The notes: generated from the letters alone by a model not told the origin. DNA of 64,000 nucleotides from Candidatus Daviesbacteria bacterium (GCA_016187025.1 JACPKM010000008.1:1-64000); one strand, 5' to 3'; shown: positions 33,884 through 42,152, numbered from the stretch's first letter. Numbers and translations are program-made.

Positions 33884-34954
33884 TTAATTTGAGTATTTCC
33901 AAGTTAGATATTTTGCCTCTAGCTGAAGTTTGGTTAAATTTACCGGCTCCAGTCCTGCTACTCTTTCAAAACCTAAATCCAAAAGCCTGGCTGTCCATAG
34001 ATCCCTTTCATACACTCCAGGCGCACCCAGCAAAACAGCAAATAGCTTCTTTTCAGCCCTTTGGGATACAACTGTAGTAGTATAGCCTGCATCAGTTGTA
34101 TTGCCAATCTTAATTCCATTTACCCCGGGATAAACCCCAAGCAATCCGTTCCAGTTATTCAAATAAAACCTATTTTCATAAGCTGTATTGAAATCCTCAT
34201 ATTCCTTTGCCACAACTTCCGATATATATGGGTATTTTTCTAAGGCATAATTTGCAAGTATTGCCAAATCCTCAACACTACTATAGTGATTTTTGTTATC
34301 AAATCCCTGGGGATTAGTAAAATGAGTGTTTTTGAGTCCTAGAAATTTTGCTTTTTCATTCATTGCCTTAATAAAGATATAGTCTCCATACATTTGATCA
34401 ATGCCTTCTTTGATGACCTCAGCACTATCATTTGCGGAAGATAAAAGCAGAGATTTTAGTAAAAGTTCCATGTTTACTCTCTCACCTGGTCTAAGCATTA
34501 TTTTAGTGGGCACCATCCCAGATGCTCTGGCAGAAACCGTAAACTCCTGATTTAATGGAGCCAGATCTAAGGCAACAACCGCAGTCATAATTTTTGTTAT
34601 GGAGGCAATAGGCATTTTTTTTGAAAAGTTTTTTTCAGCAATTACCTCACCACTATCCAGATCCACCACAGCATAAGCTGAAGCCTGATCATATTCTGCT
34701 CCTGCCCTGGTCTCGGAAACAAAACCAGACGATTGCTTTTTTAGCTTAAACTCACTGGCTGAAATTGTTTCTAACTTTGGCCTGATCTGATCGAAAATAT
34801 CTATTCTTGACGGAAGGGGACTAACTATTTTCAACTGGTTTCCTATTCCTAGCTTAGGAAGTGTCACCATTAAAAACACCAGCAAAAAACTAATAACAAA
34901 GATTTGCCACCTTCGAATCCCGTGTTTGATAAAATCGGCCACCATCTGATTCAT
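33884..34954 (-). CDS. D-alanyl-D-alanine carboxypeptidase (PBP5/DacA family)
   Basis: A peptidoglycan-trimming serine peptidase of 356 residues with an N-terminal membrane anchor (about 18-36). The Ser-x-x-Lys motif is in PIASITKIMTAV near residue 117 and the SxN in LLSSANDSAEV. The third motif, usually Lys-Thr-Gly, reads Lys-Ile-Gly in GIKIGNTTDAGYT, which may lower or alter activity. The gene starts 5 nt after the GH18-GH19 gene and precedes PBP1A. Just past its stop is a GGAGGTG with an ATG too close to it. Confidence 0.88.
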   Translation of the reverse strand: MNQMVADFIKHGIRRWQIFVISFLLVFLMVTLPKLGIGNQLKIVSPLPSRIDIFDQIRPKLETISASEFKLKKQSSGFVSETRAGAEYDQASAYAVVDLDSGEVIAEKNFSKKMPIASITKIMTAVVALDLAPLNQEFTVSARASGMVPTKIMLRPGERVNMELLLKSLLLSSANDSAEVIKEGIDQMYGDYIFIKAMNEKAKFLGLKNTHFTNPQGFDNKNHYSSVEDLAILANYALEKYPYISEVVAKEYEDFNTAYENRFYLNNWNGLLGVYPGVNGIKIGNTTDAGYTTTVVSQRAEKKLFAVLLGAPGVYERDLWTARLLDLGFERVAGLEPVNLTKLQLEAKYLTWKYSN

Positions 34955-34958
34955 AAAA

Positions 34959-36446
34959 TTAATTAGAATATTTGAAAGCTAAACTGGCTACTTTCCATCC
35001 GTTTCTGTCTGGATTGACAGGAACCCGGGCTGAAACAAAGTTTCCCTGGCTGGCTAAATTTGCAATATTATTATCTTTGAAAAATGCTGCCAGAATTTTG
35101 GCTGCAACCTCGGGAGTTGATGCAAGCTCAGGGTTTTCAGCCAGCTTATCACCCATACCAATCCTTTCTCCCACCAACCGGTAGTTTCTTAAATGGGTTA
35201 ACTGGATAAACCCTCTGCCAAAATAAAAGCTACCTCCTTCATACCCTAATCTTCGGGCATGTAGCTTTCCTTGAATCTCATCTATTGGCTCAAATGTTTC
35301 ATCGGTTTCATGCTCAACTGTTGCCAGGGTATATGCTAAAACATTGGAATCCAAAATTCCCTCTTGCTCCAATGCCTTACCTATTATCGGGATATTTCTT
35401 CTGGCAGCTTCTCTCCCTTTTTCAGGAACATATGCTGCCAATCTTTCAACAGCCTCACTGTCTAAAAATACATGCGCAGGTTCGCTGCGACTATCCTCTG
35501 TTATTTGCGTTCCTGGAACATATAAAGGGTATCTATCACCGTTTCCATACCAAGCACGTTCCATAACTAGCTTTTCTGAAGGAACTTTTTGTGAAAAATT
35601 ATTTATATATGATGAAACCTTTTTCCAGTAACTGCCTTCCTCCGACCCATATACAGGCCTTGTAGGATTGCCGTCTTTGAATTCCGGCGCAGCAAAACTA
35701 TCTGCTACCATAAATATTTTGTCGGAAACTGTTGATAAAGCGAAAAGATCAAACCCCTCAGAATCAGAGGAGCGGATTGCGACTGCCACTATAGAGTCTG
35801 CTACCTCCTGATGAATTCTTTGGGTAAATGTGTCAACAAAAAGATTAAATTTTTGCTGATAACCGCTATCAAAACCATCTCTAGGTTCAAAATCAACAAC
35901 TACACCATCAATTCCCAAACCTTTAATCTCATCTACGGATTGTGAAATCAACTGTTCTTGAGATTGGGGGTTATCTAGAATTGACTCAATATAATCTTTG
36001 TTAAATTGGCTCAAAGTTATCAAAACCTTGGTATTAAAATAATGGGCATGCGTAATTAAGCTTTGGGCCTCATCTTCTCTTATGGTCTGGTAACCCCAGC
36101 TGCCGGTATTTATACTCCCATCTTCAAGAACCGGAAAATCAAAATAGGCTATTGCAGAAAGATTTTCTAAATCTATATATTTGAATCTATTTGGGGCTTG
36201 ACCGGGTATAAAGCTAAAGTTTTCTGGTGTAGTTTTAACAGATGTGACATTGGAAATTGAATTTAGTGATGCTACCAATGGAGAGATAAATCTTTTGGCT
36301 GGTTGAACTCCACTTATTAAAACTAGGGCAATAAGTACTAGATCCGCAACTGCTGCTAGAAAGTATTGCCGTTGCCGGGAGTTTAACCGGCTAAAAAAAC
36401 CTTCCTTCAGATGATTGTGAAACCCATTCGGCAGAAATAGTTGCAT
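34959..36446 (-). CDS. Membrane-anchored GH18-GH19 fusion hydrolase
   Basis: A 495-residue protein with a transmembrane segment at about 28-48. A GH18-like barrel follows (about 85-330) with the catalytic DxxDxDxE-type motif in GIDGVVVDFEPRDG near residues 177-187. The C-terminal part (about 345-495) is a GH19/lysozyme-like domain: ATVEHETDETFEPI supplies a catalytic Glu, and YFGRGFIQLTHLRNY is the GH19 signature. Both families cleave GlcNAc-containing chains, so chitin or peptidoglycan is the likely target; next to dacA and PBP1A, cell-wall remodelling is favoured. Confidence 0.82.
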   Translation of the reverse strand: MQLFLPNGFHNHLKEGFFSRLNSRQRQYFLAAVADLVLIALVLISGVQPAKRFISPLVASLNSISNVTSVKTTPENFSFIPGQAPNRFKYIDLENLSAIAYFDFPVLEDGSINTGSWGYQTIREDEAQSLITHAHYFNTKVLITLSQFNKDYIESILDNPQSQEQLISQSVDEIKGLGIDGVVVDFEPRDGFDSGYQQKFNLFVDTFTQRIHQEVADSIVAVAIRSSDSEGFDLFALSTVSDKIFMVADSFAAPEFKDGNPTRPVYGSEEGSYWKKVSSYINNFSQKVPSEKLVMERAWYGNGDRYPLYVPGTQITEDSRSEPAHVFLDSEAVERLAAYVPEKGREAARRNIPIIGKALEQEGILDSNVLAYTLATVEHETDETFEPIDEIQGKLHARRLGYEGGSFYFGRGFIQLTHLRNYRLVGERIGMGDKLAENPELASTPEVAAKILAAFFKDNNIANLASQGNFVSARVPVNPDRNGWKVASLAFKYSN

Positions 36447-36460
36447 AGAGCAGCCTTAAG

Positions 36461-36492
36461 AGGTTTTTTGGGGGGATGAACTTAAAAAACCT
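36461..36492 (-). promoter_or_regulatory. Leader hairpin of the GH18-GH19 gene
   Basis: AGGTTTTTT (36461-36469) and AAAAAACCT (36484-36492) form a 9-bp stem with a 14-nt loop within the predicted 60-nt leader of the gene. It lacks a downstream U-tract in the sense direction, so control of stability or translation is more likely than attenuation. Confidence 0.4.
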
Positions 36493-36512
36493 AGCTCAAG
36501 TCTGCGGTGCAA

Positions 36513-36541
36513 ACTTTAACAGAATGTAAATTTATTGTCAA
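36513..36541 (-). promoter_or_regulatory. Promoter of the GH18-GH19/dacA/PBP1A unit
   Basis: On the minus strand TTGACA (36536-36541), a 17-bp spacer and TAAAGT (36513-36518) form a good sigma-70 promoter, with transcription starting near 36506, about 60 nt before the ATG. This is a longer leader than most genes in the window have. Confidence 0.65.
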
Positions 36542-36590
36542 ATTTTTGTAAGCCTTATCTGGGGCCTTTTGTCAGAAGTTTGTAAGTGGT

Positions 36591-36815
36591 TTATACATTA
36601 ACTGTACTTATTGTATCAAATTCTTCTTCTATAACCTCTGGTATATTTGGCGTTGTTGAATAATTTTTAAAAAGTGGCGCTCCCACCCTAATAAACCATA
36701 TTCCTATAATTGCTAAAATTAACATTCCAAGCAAAAAAATCATTAATATCTTTTGATCAATATCTTCTTTTTTTATTACTTGGGTATGGATAGAGCCAGC
36801 AGTTATTGTACTCAT
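36591..36815 (-). CDS. Small single-pass membrane protein
   Basis: A 74-residue protein with a polar N-terminus, one transmembrane helix (about 23-44, ILMIFLLGMLILAIIGIWF) and an acidic C-terminal tail. No family recognised. Its ATG overlaps the TGA of a 48-residue basic ORF (ATGA), suggesting a coupled pair of small proteins. Confidence 0.55.
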   Translation of the reverse strand: MSTITAGSIHTQVIKKEDIDQKILMIFLLGMLILAIIGIWFIRVGAPLFKNYSTTPNIPEVIEEEFDTISTVNV

Positions 36816-36958
36816 ACTACTTTTATTCTCCCACCAGAAATTATAGCTTGGCTTGTTATAGCATTCGATAAAATATTTGCCAGTGTAATAGGGCTTTTTT
36901 TACCATCTTTTTTAAGTTTTTCAATAAAGCTTTTTTTATGTCTTAGTATTTTTAGCAT
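36812..36958 (-). CDS. 48-residue basic protein coupled to the next small gene
   Basis: The frame from the ATG at 36958 encodes 48 residues, beginning MLKILRHKKSFIEKLKKDGK and ending ISGGRIKVV. It is strongly basic at the N-terminus with an aliphatic C-terminal half. The stop overlaps the following ATG as ATGA, and a GlsB-like gene ends 10 nt upstream, so the three small genes may form one transcript. No clear Shine-Dalgarno site. Confidence 0.45.
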   Translation of the reverse strand: MLKILRHKKSFIEKLKKDGKKSPITLANILSNAITSQAIISGGRIKVV

Positions 36959-36967
36959 AAGTATATA

Positions 36968-37222
36968 TTAATATTTTGGCAAAATTGCTCTTGATAAAAA
37001 TAGCAGTCCTGCTGCGCCAATCATGCCTATGGCAAATGATGCAAAGTTAATACCTAACAAATCAACACCAAAGATAATATTTCCTAAAAAACCCCCTGCA
37101 AATGCCCCTAAAACTCCTAAAATAATTGCCCCTAGTGCACCTCCACTAGATGGTTGTGGATCAATAATGTGAGAGATAAGCCCAATTATAGTCCCAAATA
37201 TAATTACTACTAACAGATTCAT
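36968..37222 (-). CDS. GlsB/YeaQ/YmgE-like membrane protein, copy 1
   Basis: An 84-residue, three-helix membrane protein with the family pattern GTIIGLISHIIDPQ, GAIILGVLGAFAGGFLGN and a C-terminal hydrophobic helix. The family is stress-associated and often called transglycosylase-associated, though no activity is proven. A paralogue is at 39917-40168 with the same GAIILGVLGAF core, so the gene was duplicated. Confidence 0.85.
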   Translation of the reverse strand: MNLLVVIIFGTIIGLISHIIDPQPSSGGALGAIILGVLGAFAGGFLGNIIFGVDLLGINFASFAIGMIGAAGLLFLSRAILPKY

Positions 37223-37287
37223 TAAATAAAATTTTAGAGCGAAAAAATTATAAAAATAGTAGATTTAAGTAAGAAGTTAGTAATACC

Positions 37288-38601
37288 CTAAAGCAAGCTC
37301 CCGTTTTTGACGCTTAGACAGTCCAGTAAAGCTGCTGCTGACCACGCTTGGTATTTGCAGCTTGTTTGCCCTGTAGTTGAAAGGTATTCGCAAAACCCAT
37401 CTTCATTTTTAATATATACCTCAATTGGACAGTTAAAAAAAGTTATGGGGATAAGTGTGGCTTCTTTTAACAAGCGGGCTTGAGCAAAAAAGCCAAAATT
37501 TTCCAATCCTTCAATTACCATGCCATTCAGCACCGGCCAAAAACTGCCATTATGATAGGAATCTTTATTGGGATTAAAGGTAGCAGCTTCAGAGCTCATT
37601 GTCCTTATTCCTGCATCAGATACAAACAAATCCGCCATAAATGCTCTCTGGACAAAATCATTAATATATTTTTTATCTAAAATGCACTCTACCTGATTTC
37701 CATTTATGTATGCAGCCCACAAGCAAAGCATTGGGTTTCCTGTAACTGTTTTAATCTGTTTGTTTCTTCCATCAAGAGCCTGTGCACCATAAAATAAACC
37801 TATATCCCTTAATATAAATTCTTTATTAAACCTGGTTTTTAACTTGCCCGCTTGAGAATAAATCTTGCTTGCAAATTCGGGGTGAGACAGTGTAAAAAAG
37901 TCCCCCCAAAGCATTAAAGCAAGCCATGTATAGCTTTGTGCCTCAATTGGAGCAATCGGATACTCAGGCATATTACCATTTACATCAGCAATTGACTCAA
38001 CTGAATCAGTCCAGGACTGAACTCTCAGTCCTCCGAATTTTCTAATTGCCGGAAAGTCATATTCAACAAAAAGATCTTTATCCATATCCCCATAAGAAAT
38101 GATCCAATTCAACCCCTCCTCAACAGAGGGAAGAACTGACTCTAAAAAAAGACGGTCTTTGGTAATTTGGTAGTATTTATAAATTGCAATCAAAGTCAAG
38201 GGAGTTGAGTCTATTGAATCATAGTTTTTTAATATTCCCTCTGAGTGAATAAACCAGGGTGTATCAGACTTTAAGAACCTTTCCAGCTGTTTGGGGTCTT
38301 TTCGGAATTCATGAATAAATTTACCCGGTTGCTCACCTGTATCTATGTGGAACTCTTTGCCTTGTAAAGAAACTAAAGTTAATAAAGCTTTCCGGCAAAT
38401 GTCCAGCAAATTCAGGGTTGAGTCAGATTGAACCGCTCTTAATATTTTTAAAATTGTGATAGCACTATCCCGTCCGAATATACACCCATAAACCTCATCT
38501 TTACTGGAAGCGTTAATTCCTTCATCCGTAGAAAGCTCTAAAATTGAGCGGTAGGCAAGGTCGCGGAGATACGAATTGCGGTTGGGCAGAGTATCGTTCA
38601 T
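37288..38601 (-). CDS. Debranching-type (alpha/alpha)6-barrel glycosidase
   Basis: About 437 residues from an ATG at 38601 (6 more if the GTG/ATG at 38619 is used). The pattern GCIFGRDSAIT near the N-terminus, ADVNGNMPEYPIAPIEAQSYTWLA in the middle and YHNGSFWPVLNGMVIEG near the end resembles amylo-alpha-1,6-glucosidase and related GH63-like proteins. Asp and Glu in GRDS and in APIEAQ are candidate catalytic residues. It has no signal peptide. A GT4 glycosyltransferase gene lies 48 bp upstream on the same strand, so synthesis and turnover of a storage or compatible glycan is a reasonable guess. Confidence 0.75.
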   Translation of the reverse strand: MNDTLPNRNSYLRDLAYRSILELSTDEGINASSKDEVYGCIFGRDSAITILKILRAVQSDSTLNLLDICRKALLTLVSLQGKEFHIDTGEQPGKFIHEFRKDPKQLERFLKSDTPWFIHSEGILKNYDSIDSTPLTLIAIYKYYQITKDRLFLESVLPSVEEGLNWIISYGDMDKDLFVEYDFPAIRKFGGLRVQSWTDSVESIADVNGNMPEYPIAPIEAQSYTWLALMLWGDFFTLSHPEFASKIYSQAGKLKTRFNKEFILRDIGLFYGAQALDGRNKQIKTVTGNPMLCLWAAYINGNQVECILDKKYINDFVQRAFMADLFVSDAGIRTMSSEAATFNPNKDSYHNGSFWPVLNGMVIEGLENFGFFAQARLLKEATLIPITFFNCPIEVYIKNEDGFCEYLSTTGQTSCKYQAWSAAALLDCLSVKNGSLL

Positions 38602-38649
38602 GTTTTGAAAAGATACCACATCTGATTAATTAGTCAAGGACCCAAATTA

Positions 38650-39798
38650 TCAGCTGATTTCATGTGCGTACGCAGTTTCTATTGTTTTAGGTTTGCGGGA
38701 AACAGCTAGTTTTTTTAATCTGACTATTTCTCTGTAAACTTTCTCATACTTATCTGTCATCTGAATATCATTGAAGTTTTTCAGAGCATATTGTCTACAA
38801 GCTCTTCTATCAATTGAATCAATATTTAAAATAGCATCGATCATTCCATTTAAATCACTCACCACAAACCCGGTTTTACCATCATTAACTATTTCCGGAA
38901 CCGATCCTAATCCAAAAGCAACAACCGGGCATCCTGTAGCCATAGCCTCAATCATAACCAGTCCAAAAGGCTCTCTAAAGGTGATCGGATGAAGCAAACA
39001 CATTGCCTTACTCATCAACTTATTTCTCTCCTGCTCATCTACCTCACCTACAAATATAATCTGGTCTGAAAGCAATGGCTCTATATATTCCTTAAAATAG
39101 ACAACATCCTCTGGAACGTTTTTAATACTGTTTAGCTTGGCTGCAATAATGAGGGGAATATTCAGATATTGTGCCACCTCAATTGCAAAGTGCACCCCCT
39201 TTTCCCGTGATATCCTCCCTACAAAAAGCAAATAACTGTCATGTTTTTCAGAAAATGGATAGTTTCTCATGTTTAGACCATGATACACATTGGCAATGTA
39301 GTTTAAATTTGGTGCAGGATAGGCTTGGGATTTTGAAACCGTGACAAGATAAGGATTTCTTAAGCTGTCAAATATCTTTTTTTCATATACACTAATTGGC
39401 CCATGCAAAGTCATTACTACCGGAGTCTGGGAAATATTTGCAGTTGGCAGTGACCAGCATTTGATTGTATGATCGTGGATAACATCAAACTGGTTTTGTA
39501 AACTATATGCAAAGCCAATATGGTGCATAGTCATCAAATTTGGACCAAATGCATCTTCCAGCTTGGCTGCAGTTAGTGCCTTTGGGTATAAAGACACAAG
39601 TCTGGCAGAAGTTGAGGAATCACCGCTTGCAAACAATGTCACCTCATGGCCACGCCTTACCAACTCTTCTGTTAAGGCGTAAATGACCCTCTCAGTCCCT
39701 CCGTATTTGACAGGAGGAACCCGTTCTGCAATAGGGGCAATTATACCAATCCTTAATGGTCTATTATTACCATCTGAGTTTTTTTGCTTTTTTTGCAT
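38650..39798 (-). CDS. GT4 family glycosyltransferase
   Basis: A GT-B fold enzyme of 382 residues. The N-terminal acceptor domain has PPVKYGGTERVIYALTEELV. The C-terminal nucleotide-sugar domain has LFVGRISREKGVHFAIEVA and the donor-binding FREPFGLVMIEAMATGCPVV (the Ex7E motif). Retaining transfer from a nucleotide sugar is expected. It probably works with the debranching-type glycosidase that follows. The donor and acceptor are unknown. Confidence 0.88.
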   Translation of the reverse strand: MQKKQKNSDGNNRPLRIGIIAPIAERVPPVKYGGTERVIYALTEELVRRGHEVTLFASGDSSTSARLVSLYPKALTAAKLEDAFGPNLMTMHHIGFAYSLQNQFDVIHDHTIKCWSLPTANISQTPVVMTLHGPISVYEKKIFDSLRNPYLVTVSKSQAYPAPNLNYIANVYHGLNMRNYPFSEKHDSYLLFVGRISREKGVHFAIEVAQYLNIPLIIAAKLNSIKNVPEDVVYFKEYIEPLLSDQIIFVGEVDEQERNKLMSKAMCLLHPITFREPFGLVMIEAMATGCPVVAFGLGSVPEIVNDGKTGFVVSDLNGMIDAILNIDSIDRRACRQYALKNFNDIQMTDKYEKVYREIVRLKKLAVSRKPKTIETAYAHEIS

Positions 39799-39916
39799 AA
39801 AAAGATTTCAAAAAATCCTTAGATTATTCAACTGGGGCAGTAAGCAGTATAAAAAAATGATAAAAAATAGAAGCTTTTATCAACTCTTGCACTGCCTCGA
39901 GCATTTTATCCATTGC

Positions 39917-40168
39917 CTATAACTTCCTTGCTGACTTAGAAGCAATTAAAATAATCATTGATCCTAATGCAGCCACAATAAATGATAAGAGATTAAATTC
40001 CTCTATATTTATACCAAAGATAATATCTCCGAGCAACCCACCTACGAATGCACCTAAGACTCCTAAAATAATTGCACCAATTAAACTGTCCCGGGAAGAT
40101 GTGGGAGTAGATACGTGAACAATTAGTCCAATCAACACTCCAAACAATGCCCAGGACAGGAAATTCAT
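39917..40168 (-). CDS. GlsB/YeaQ/YmgE-like membrane protein, copy 2
   Basis: An 83-residue paralogue of 36968-37222. Shared features are an N-terminal helix ending in a GLIVHVSTP-like turn, the GAIILGVLGAFVGGLLGDIIFG core and a last hydrophobic helix. The two copies flank the GT4/debranching pair. Past its stop a 29-residue frame (39824-39913) is open but unsupported. Confidence 0.85.
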   Translation of the reverse strand: MNFLSWALFGVLIGLIVHVSTPTSSRDSLIGAIILGVLGAFVGGLLGDIIFGINIEEFNLLSFIVAALGSMIILIASKSARKL

Positions 40169-40230
40169 AGATTAATAGTAGCTTTTAAAAATGAGTGAAA
40201 ATACAATAATATGTAAGAGACAGGAAAGAA

Positions 40231-40259
40231 TTGACCGGATAGAGTTAATGTGGTATAAA
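40231..40259 (+). promoter_or_regulatory. Promoter of the candidate small RNA
   Basis: TTGACC (40231-40236), a 17-bp spacer and TATAAA (40254-40259) match the sigma-70 consensus at 5 of 6 and 5 of 6 positions. No protein-coding gene follows on the plus strand before a convergent gene. Confidence 0.7.
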
Positions 40260-40265
40260 ATAACT

Positions 40266-40324
40266 GCCTGATAACCGAAAGGTTGACGGGTTCTCGAAGG
40301 AAGCTCCCGCAAGGGGGCTTTTTT
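40266..40324 (+). ncRNA. Candidate 60-nt intergenic small RNA
   Basis: Predicted from a promoter (40231-40259) and an intrinsic terminator (40301-40324) with no open frame between. The RNA would contain a first hairpin with a GNRA loop (AACC-GAAA-GGTT, 40273-40284), a short middle that can pair GGG...CCC with the terminator stem, and the terminator hairpin, also GNRA-capped (GCAA). The alternative pairing suggests a two-state fold. It ends 20 nt before the stop of the convergent NDK-like gene, so it is not a leader. No known family is recognised; I compared it with SRP, 6S and common riboswitch motifs from memory. Confidence 0.5.
40301..40324 (+). terminator. Intrinsic terminator of the candidate small RNA
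   Basis: AAGCTCCC-GCAA-GGGGGCTT forms an 8-bp stem (one G-U pair) with a stable GNRA loop, followed directly by four more T, giving a 6-T run. The minus strand lacks a matching T-run, so the terminator works on the plus strand. Confidence 0.8.
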
Positions 40325-40344
40325 CGTGCTTCTGGTAAAGCGCC

Positions 40345-41259
40345 TTAAGCGTGAAACCTCCTAGTTGATATAAAGCTCGATTCTTCGTGAAGATATTTGC
40401 CTCCTCTTGATCCATTTGCTTCTATTAGTTGAACTTCATAGGAACTGCCAAAACTGTAAAATGGAAAATGCTCACCCCATCCGGGCGCTACAGAGTTAGA
40501 GGTTAATTTTTGATATAAAAGTTCATCATCGCTTTCTAAAATACCCCGCCAACGTAAAAACTCTTCTGGTAAAAAATGTTCACTGTTGTGTATAGATCTT
40601 GCGAGCAGATCACTTAGCACAAGCCTGACTACGGTCAACTCCCTTCTAACAGAACGGGGTGAGTCGCTACCATGAACCCAGTTTTCAGGTGCACTAACAG
40701 CATGTCTCCCTCTAATAGATTCTGGGCGCGCATCTTCTGGTTTGGTAGCCCCCATTTGCTCCCTCCACCATTGGACAGCATCTCCTCCTTCATCATGGAT
40801 TAAAAGTACAGTTAATGGCCCACTGGTTGTAAATTCAATCAATCTTTGCCACACGGGTACATTAGAGACAGGGTCACAAATTTTTTTAAGCTTATCTTTA
40901 TTTTCTATATAAAATGTTTCAGCTTGTTCAGGGGTGAGCTTCAAAGAAAAAGCTGTCATAATTCTTTCTCTACCTATCTCATCCATAATCCCTGCTGCTG
41001 CCTGATCATCATTTTCTGGAAGTTGCCTGCTCTTTTTTGGATCCTCAGGCTGAGGTTTTATCAAACCCAAGGTAACTTTTTGATCATGAATAAGTCTAGA
41101 AAGCCTAGGGTCTTCTAGTGCTGATTTCAGCTGAGAGACACCTTCTAATGCTGTTGACCCCAGGGCTACATAACCCTGATTAATTCCATCACAAACAACA
41201 GCTGCTTCAAAACGGGTAGATAGTACTTCTGGCACGCGGATATTTGACCTTATTTCCAT
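40345..41259 (-). CDS. Enlarged nucleoside diphosphate kinase-like protein
   Basis: A 304-residue protein, twice the size of NDK. Residues about 60-215 carry an NDK domain: TLGLIKPQ (ATP-binding Lys), LTPEQAETFY, EFTTSGPLTVLLI, MGATKPEDA, ESIRG (Arg) and ENWVHGSDSP, where the Asn and the phosphoacceptor His (near 194) are kept. An N-terminal extension of about 60 residues and a C-terminal one of about 80 residues are not recognised, and a 15-residue acidic insert follows the Lys motif. It could be the cell's NDK or a diverged relative. It converges with the small RNA. Confidence 0.72.
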   Translation of the reverse strand: MEIRSNIRVPEVLSTRFEAAVVCDGINQGYVALGSTALEGVSQLKSALEDPRLSRLIHDQKVTLGLIKPQPEDPKKSRQLPENDDQAAAGIMDEIGRERIMTAFSLKLTPEQAETFYIENKDKLKKICDPVSNVPVWQRLIEFTTSGPLTVLLIHDEGGDAVQWWREQMGATKPEDARPESIRGRHAVSAPENWVHGSDSPRSVRRELTVVRLVLSDLLARSIHNSEHFLPEEFLRWRGILESDDELLYQKLTSNSVAPGWGEHFPFYSFGSSYEVQLIEANGSRGGKYLHEESSFISTRRFHA

Positions 41260-41312
41260 GACGCGGAAAATTATAGCAGTAAATTAGGAAGATATCAACT
41301 ATAGGATTCTCC

Positions 41313-41981
41313 CTAAGATTGACTTTTTTCTTGGATCAAATCTCTTAACCCAGGAAACCTTCCGAGAAGATGCAATGTAGATACATTACTCTTATTAACA
41401 GGATCTGGGTCACCTAAATCCTCCCCGGTATCCCCATATACGAATCTTTCCTGATCACCGTCATAGAGAAGGTCACGGATATAGTCCCTTGGTCTATATC
41501 CAGCTCTATCTAACTTTATTGCAATTGCTATAAGCTGAGCTAATGCTGCTTGAGATTCATCTGTTTCTGGAGATAATCTTATCGCACGCAACACTTCTGC
41601 GGCTCTATCTGTAGGTATATAGTCCATATAAATAGACGCATCAACTACTCCATACGCGTAAGGAACGGCAATTCCACGCCTTGCCAAATCTTGATTTCTC
41701 CAAAACTCCGCTATAGCTTTTCCTATCATTGCACCCATAGAAACAATGCATTTTTCCCTCAACATTCTAGCAGAACTCCTACCTGTTTCAGGATTGTAAA
41801 CACCTAAATGATACACCATATTATAGCTTTCTCCTCCTCTAAGAGTAGTTACCAGCCTTCCACTTAATAGTCTTTCTGTTGCAGATAAAACTCCTAAATC
41901 GCGAAGTAAAGAAACCGGTGGGCATGCATCGGAAGCTTGACCTGTACCATCATAGATTTGCGGAACAACCTCAAGGTTCAT
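41313..41981 (-). CDS. Unknown protein, faintly kinase-like
   Basis: A 222-residue soluble protein that I cannot place. The C-terminal half has KLDRAGYRPRDYIRDLLYDG and then FVYGDTGEDLGDPDP, loosely like the catalytic and metal loops of small-molecule kinases (Asp plus an Asp-x-Gly-like turn), but the usual HxD is missing. It lies 53 bp upstream of the NDK-like gene on the same strand, and the two may be cotranscribed. Confidence 0.5.
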   Translation of the reverse strand: MNLEVVPQIYDGTGQASDACPPVSLLRDLGVLSATERLLSGRLVTTLRGGESYNMVYHLGVYNPETGRSSARMLREKCIVSMGAMIGKAIAEFWRNQDLARRGIAVPYAYGVVDASIYMDYIPTDRAAEVLRAIRLSPETDESQAALAQLIAIAIKLDRAGYRPRDYIRDLLYDGDQERFVYGDTGEDLGDPDPVNKSNVSTLHLLGRFPGLRDLIQEKSQS

Positions 41982-42048
41982 AGTAGTACATTATAGGCTT
42001 TAACATAATTATTTTCAAGCTATAGGTTATTTTTTTATAATCGCCCCT

Positions 42049-42138
42049 GTGAAACCTTTATTTGAATATATAACTAATTTCATTAAAGCAGCAATAGGTA
42101 TGTTTAAATTCAGAGTGGAGGAAATAAACTTAAGCTGA
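42049..42138 (+). CDS. Possible leaderless 29-residue peptide
   Basis: A GTG at 42049 lies 7 nt after TATAAT (42036-42041), exactly where transcription should start. The frame encodes MKPLFEYITNFIKAAIGMFK and nine more residues, an amphipathic basic helix, before TGA. It ends 14 nt before tRNA-Arg(TCG). It could be a small peptide or chance reading of the tRNA leader. Confidence 0.3.
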   Translation: MKPLFEYITNFIKAAIGMFKFRVEEINLS

Positions 42139-42152
42139 TAGAATTAGCATAT

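Noticed and set aside
39824..39913. 29-residue frame after the second GlsB-like gene
   Set aside because: No ribosome-binding site or promoter and no overlap with its neighbour; the hydrophobic stretch could be chance.
40266..40324. Signal recognition particle RNA, suggested by CGAAGGAAGC
   Set aside because: The symmetric loop GGTCAGG...AGCAGC is missing and the element is too short with its own terminator inside.
40231..40324. Riboswitch controlling a downstream gene
   Set aside because: The next gene on the plus strand is far away; the adjacent gene is convergent, so there is nothing for a leader to control.
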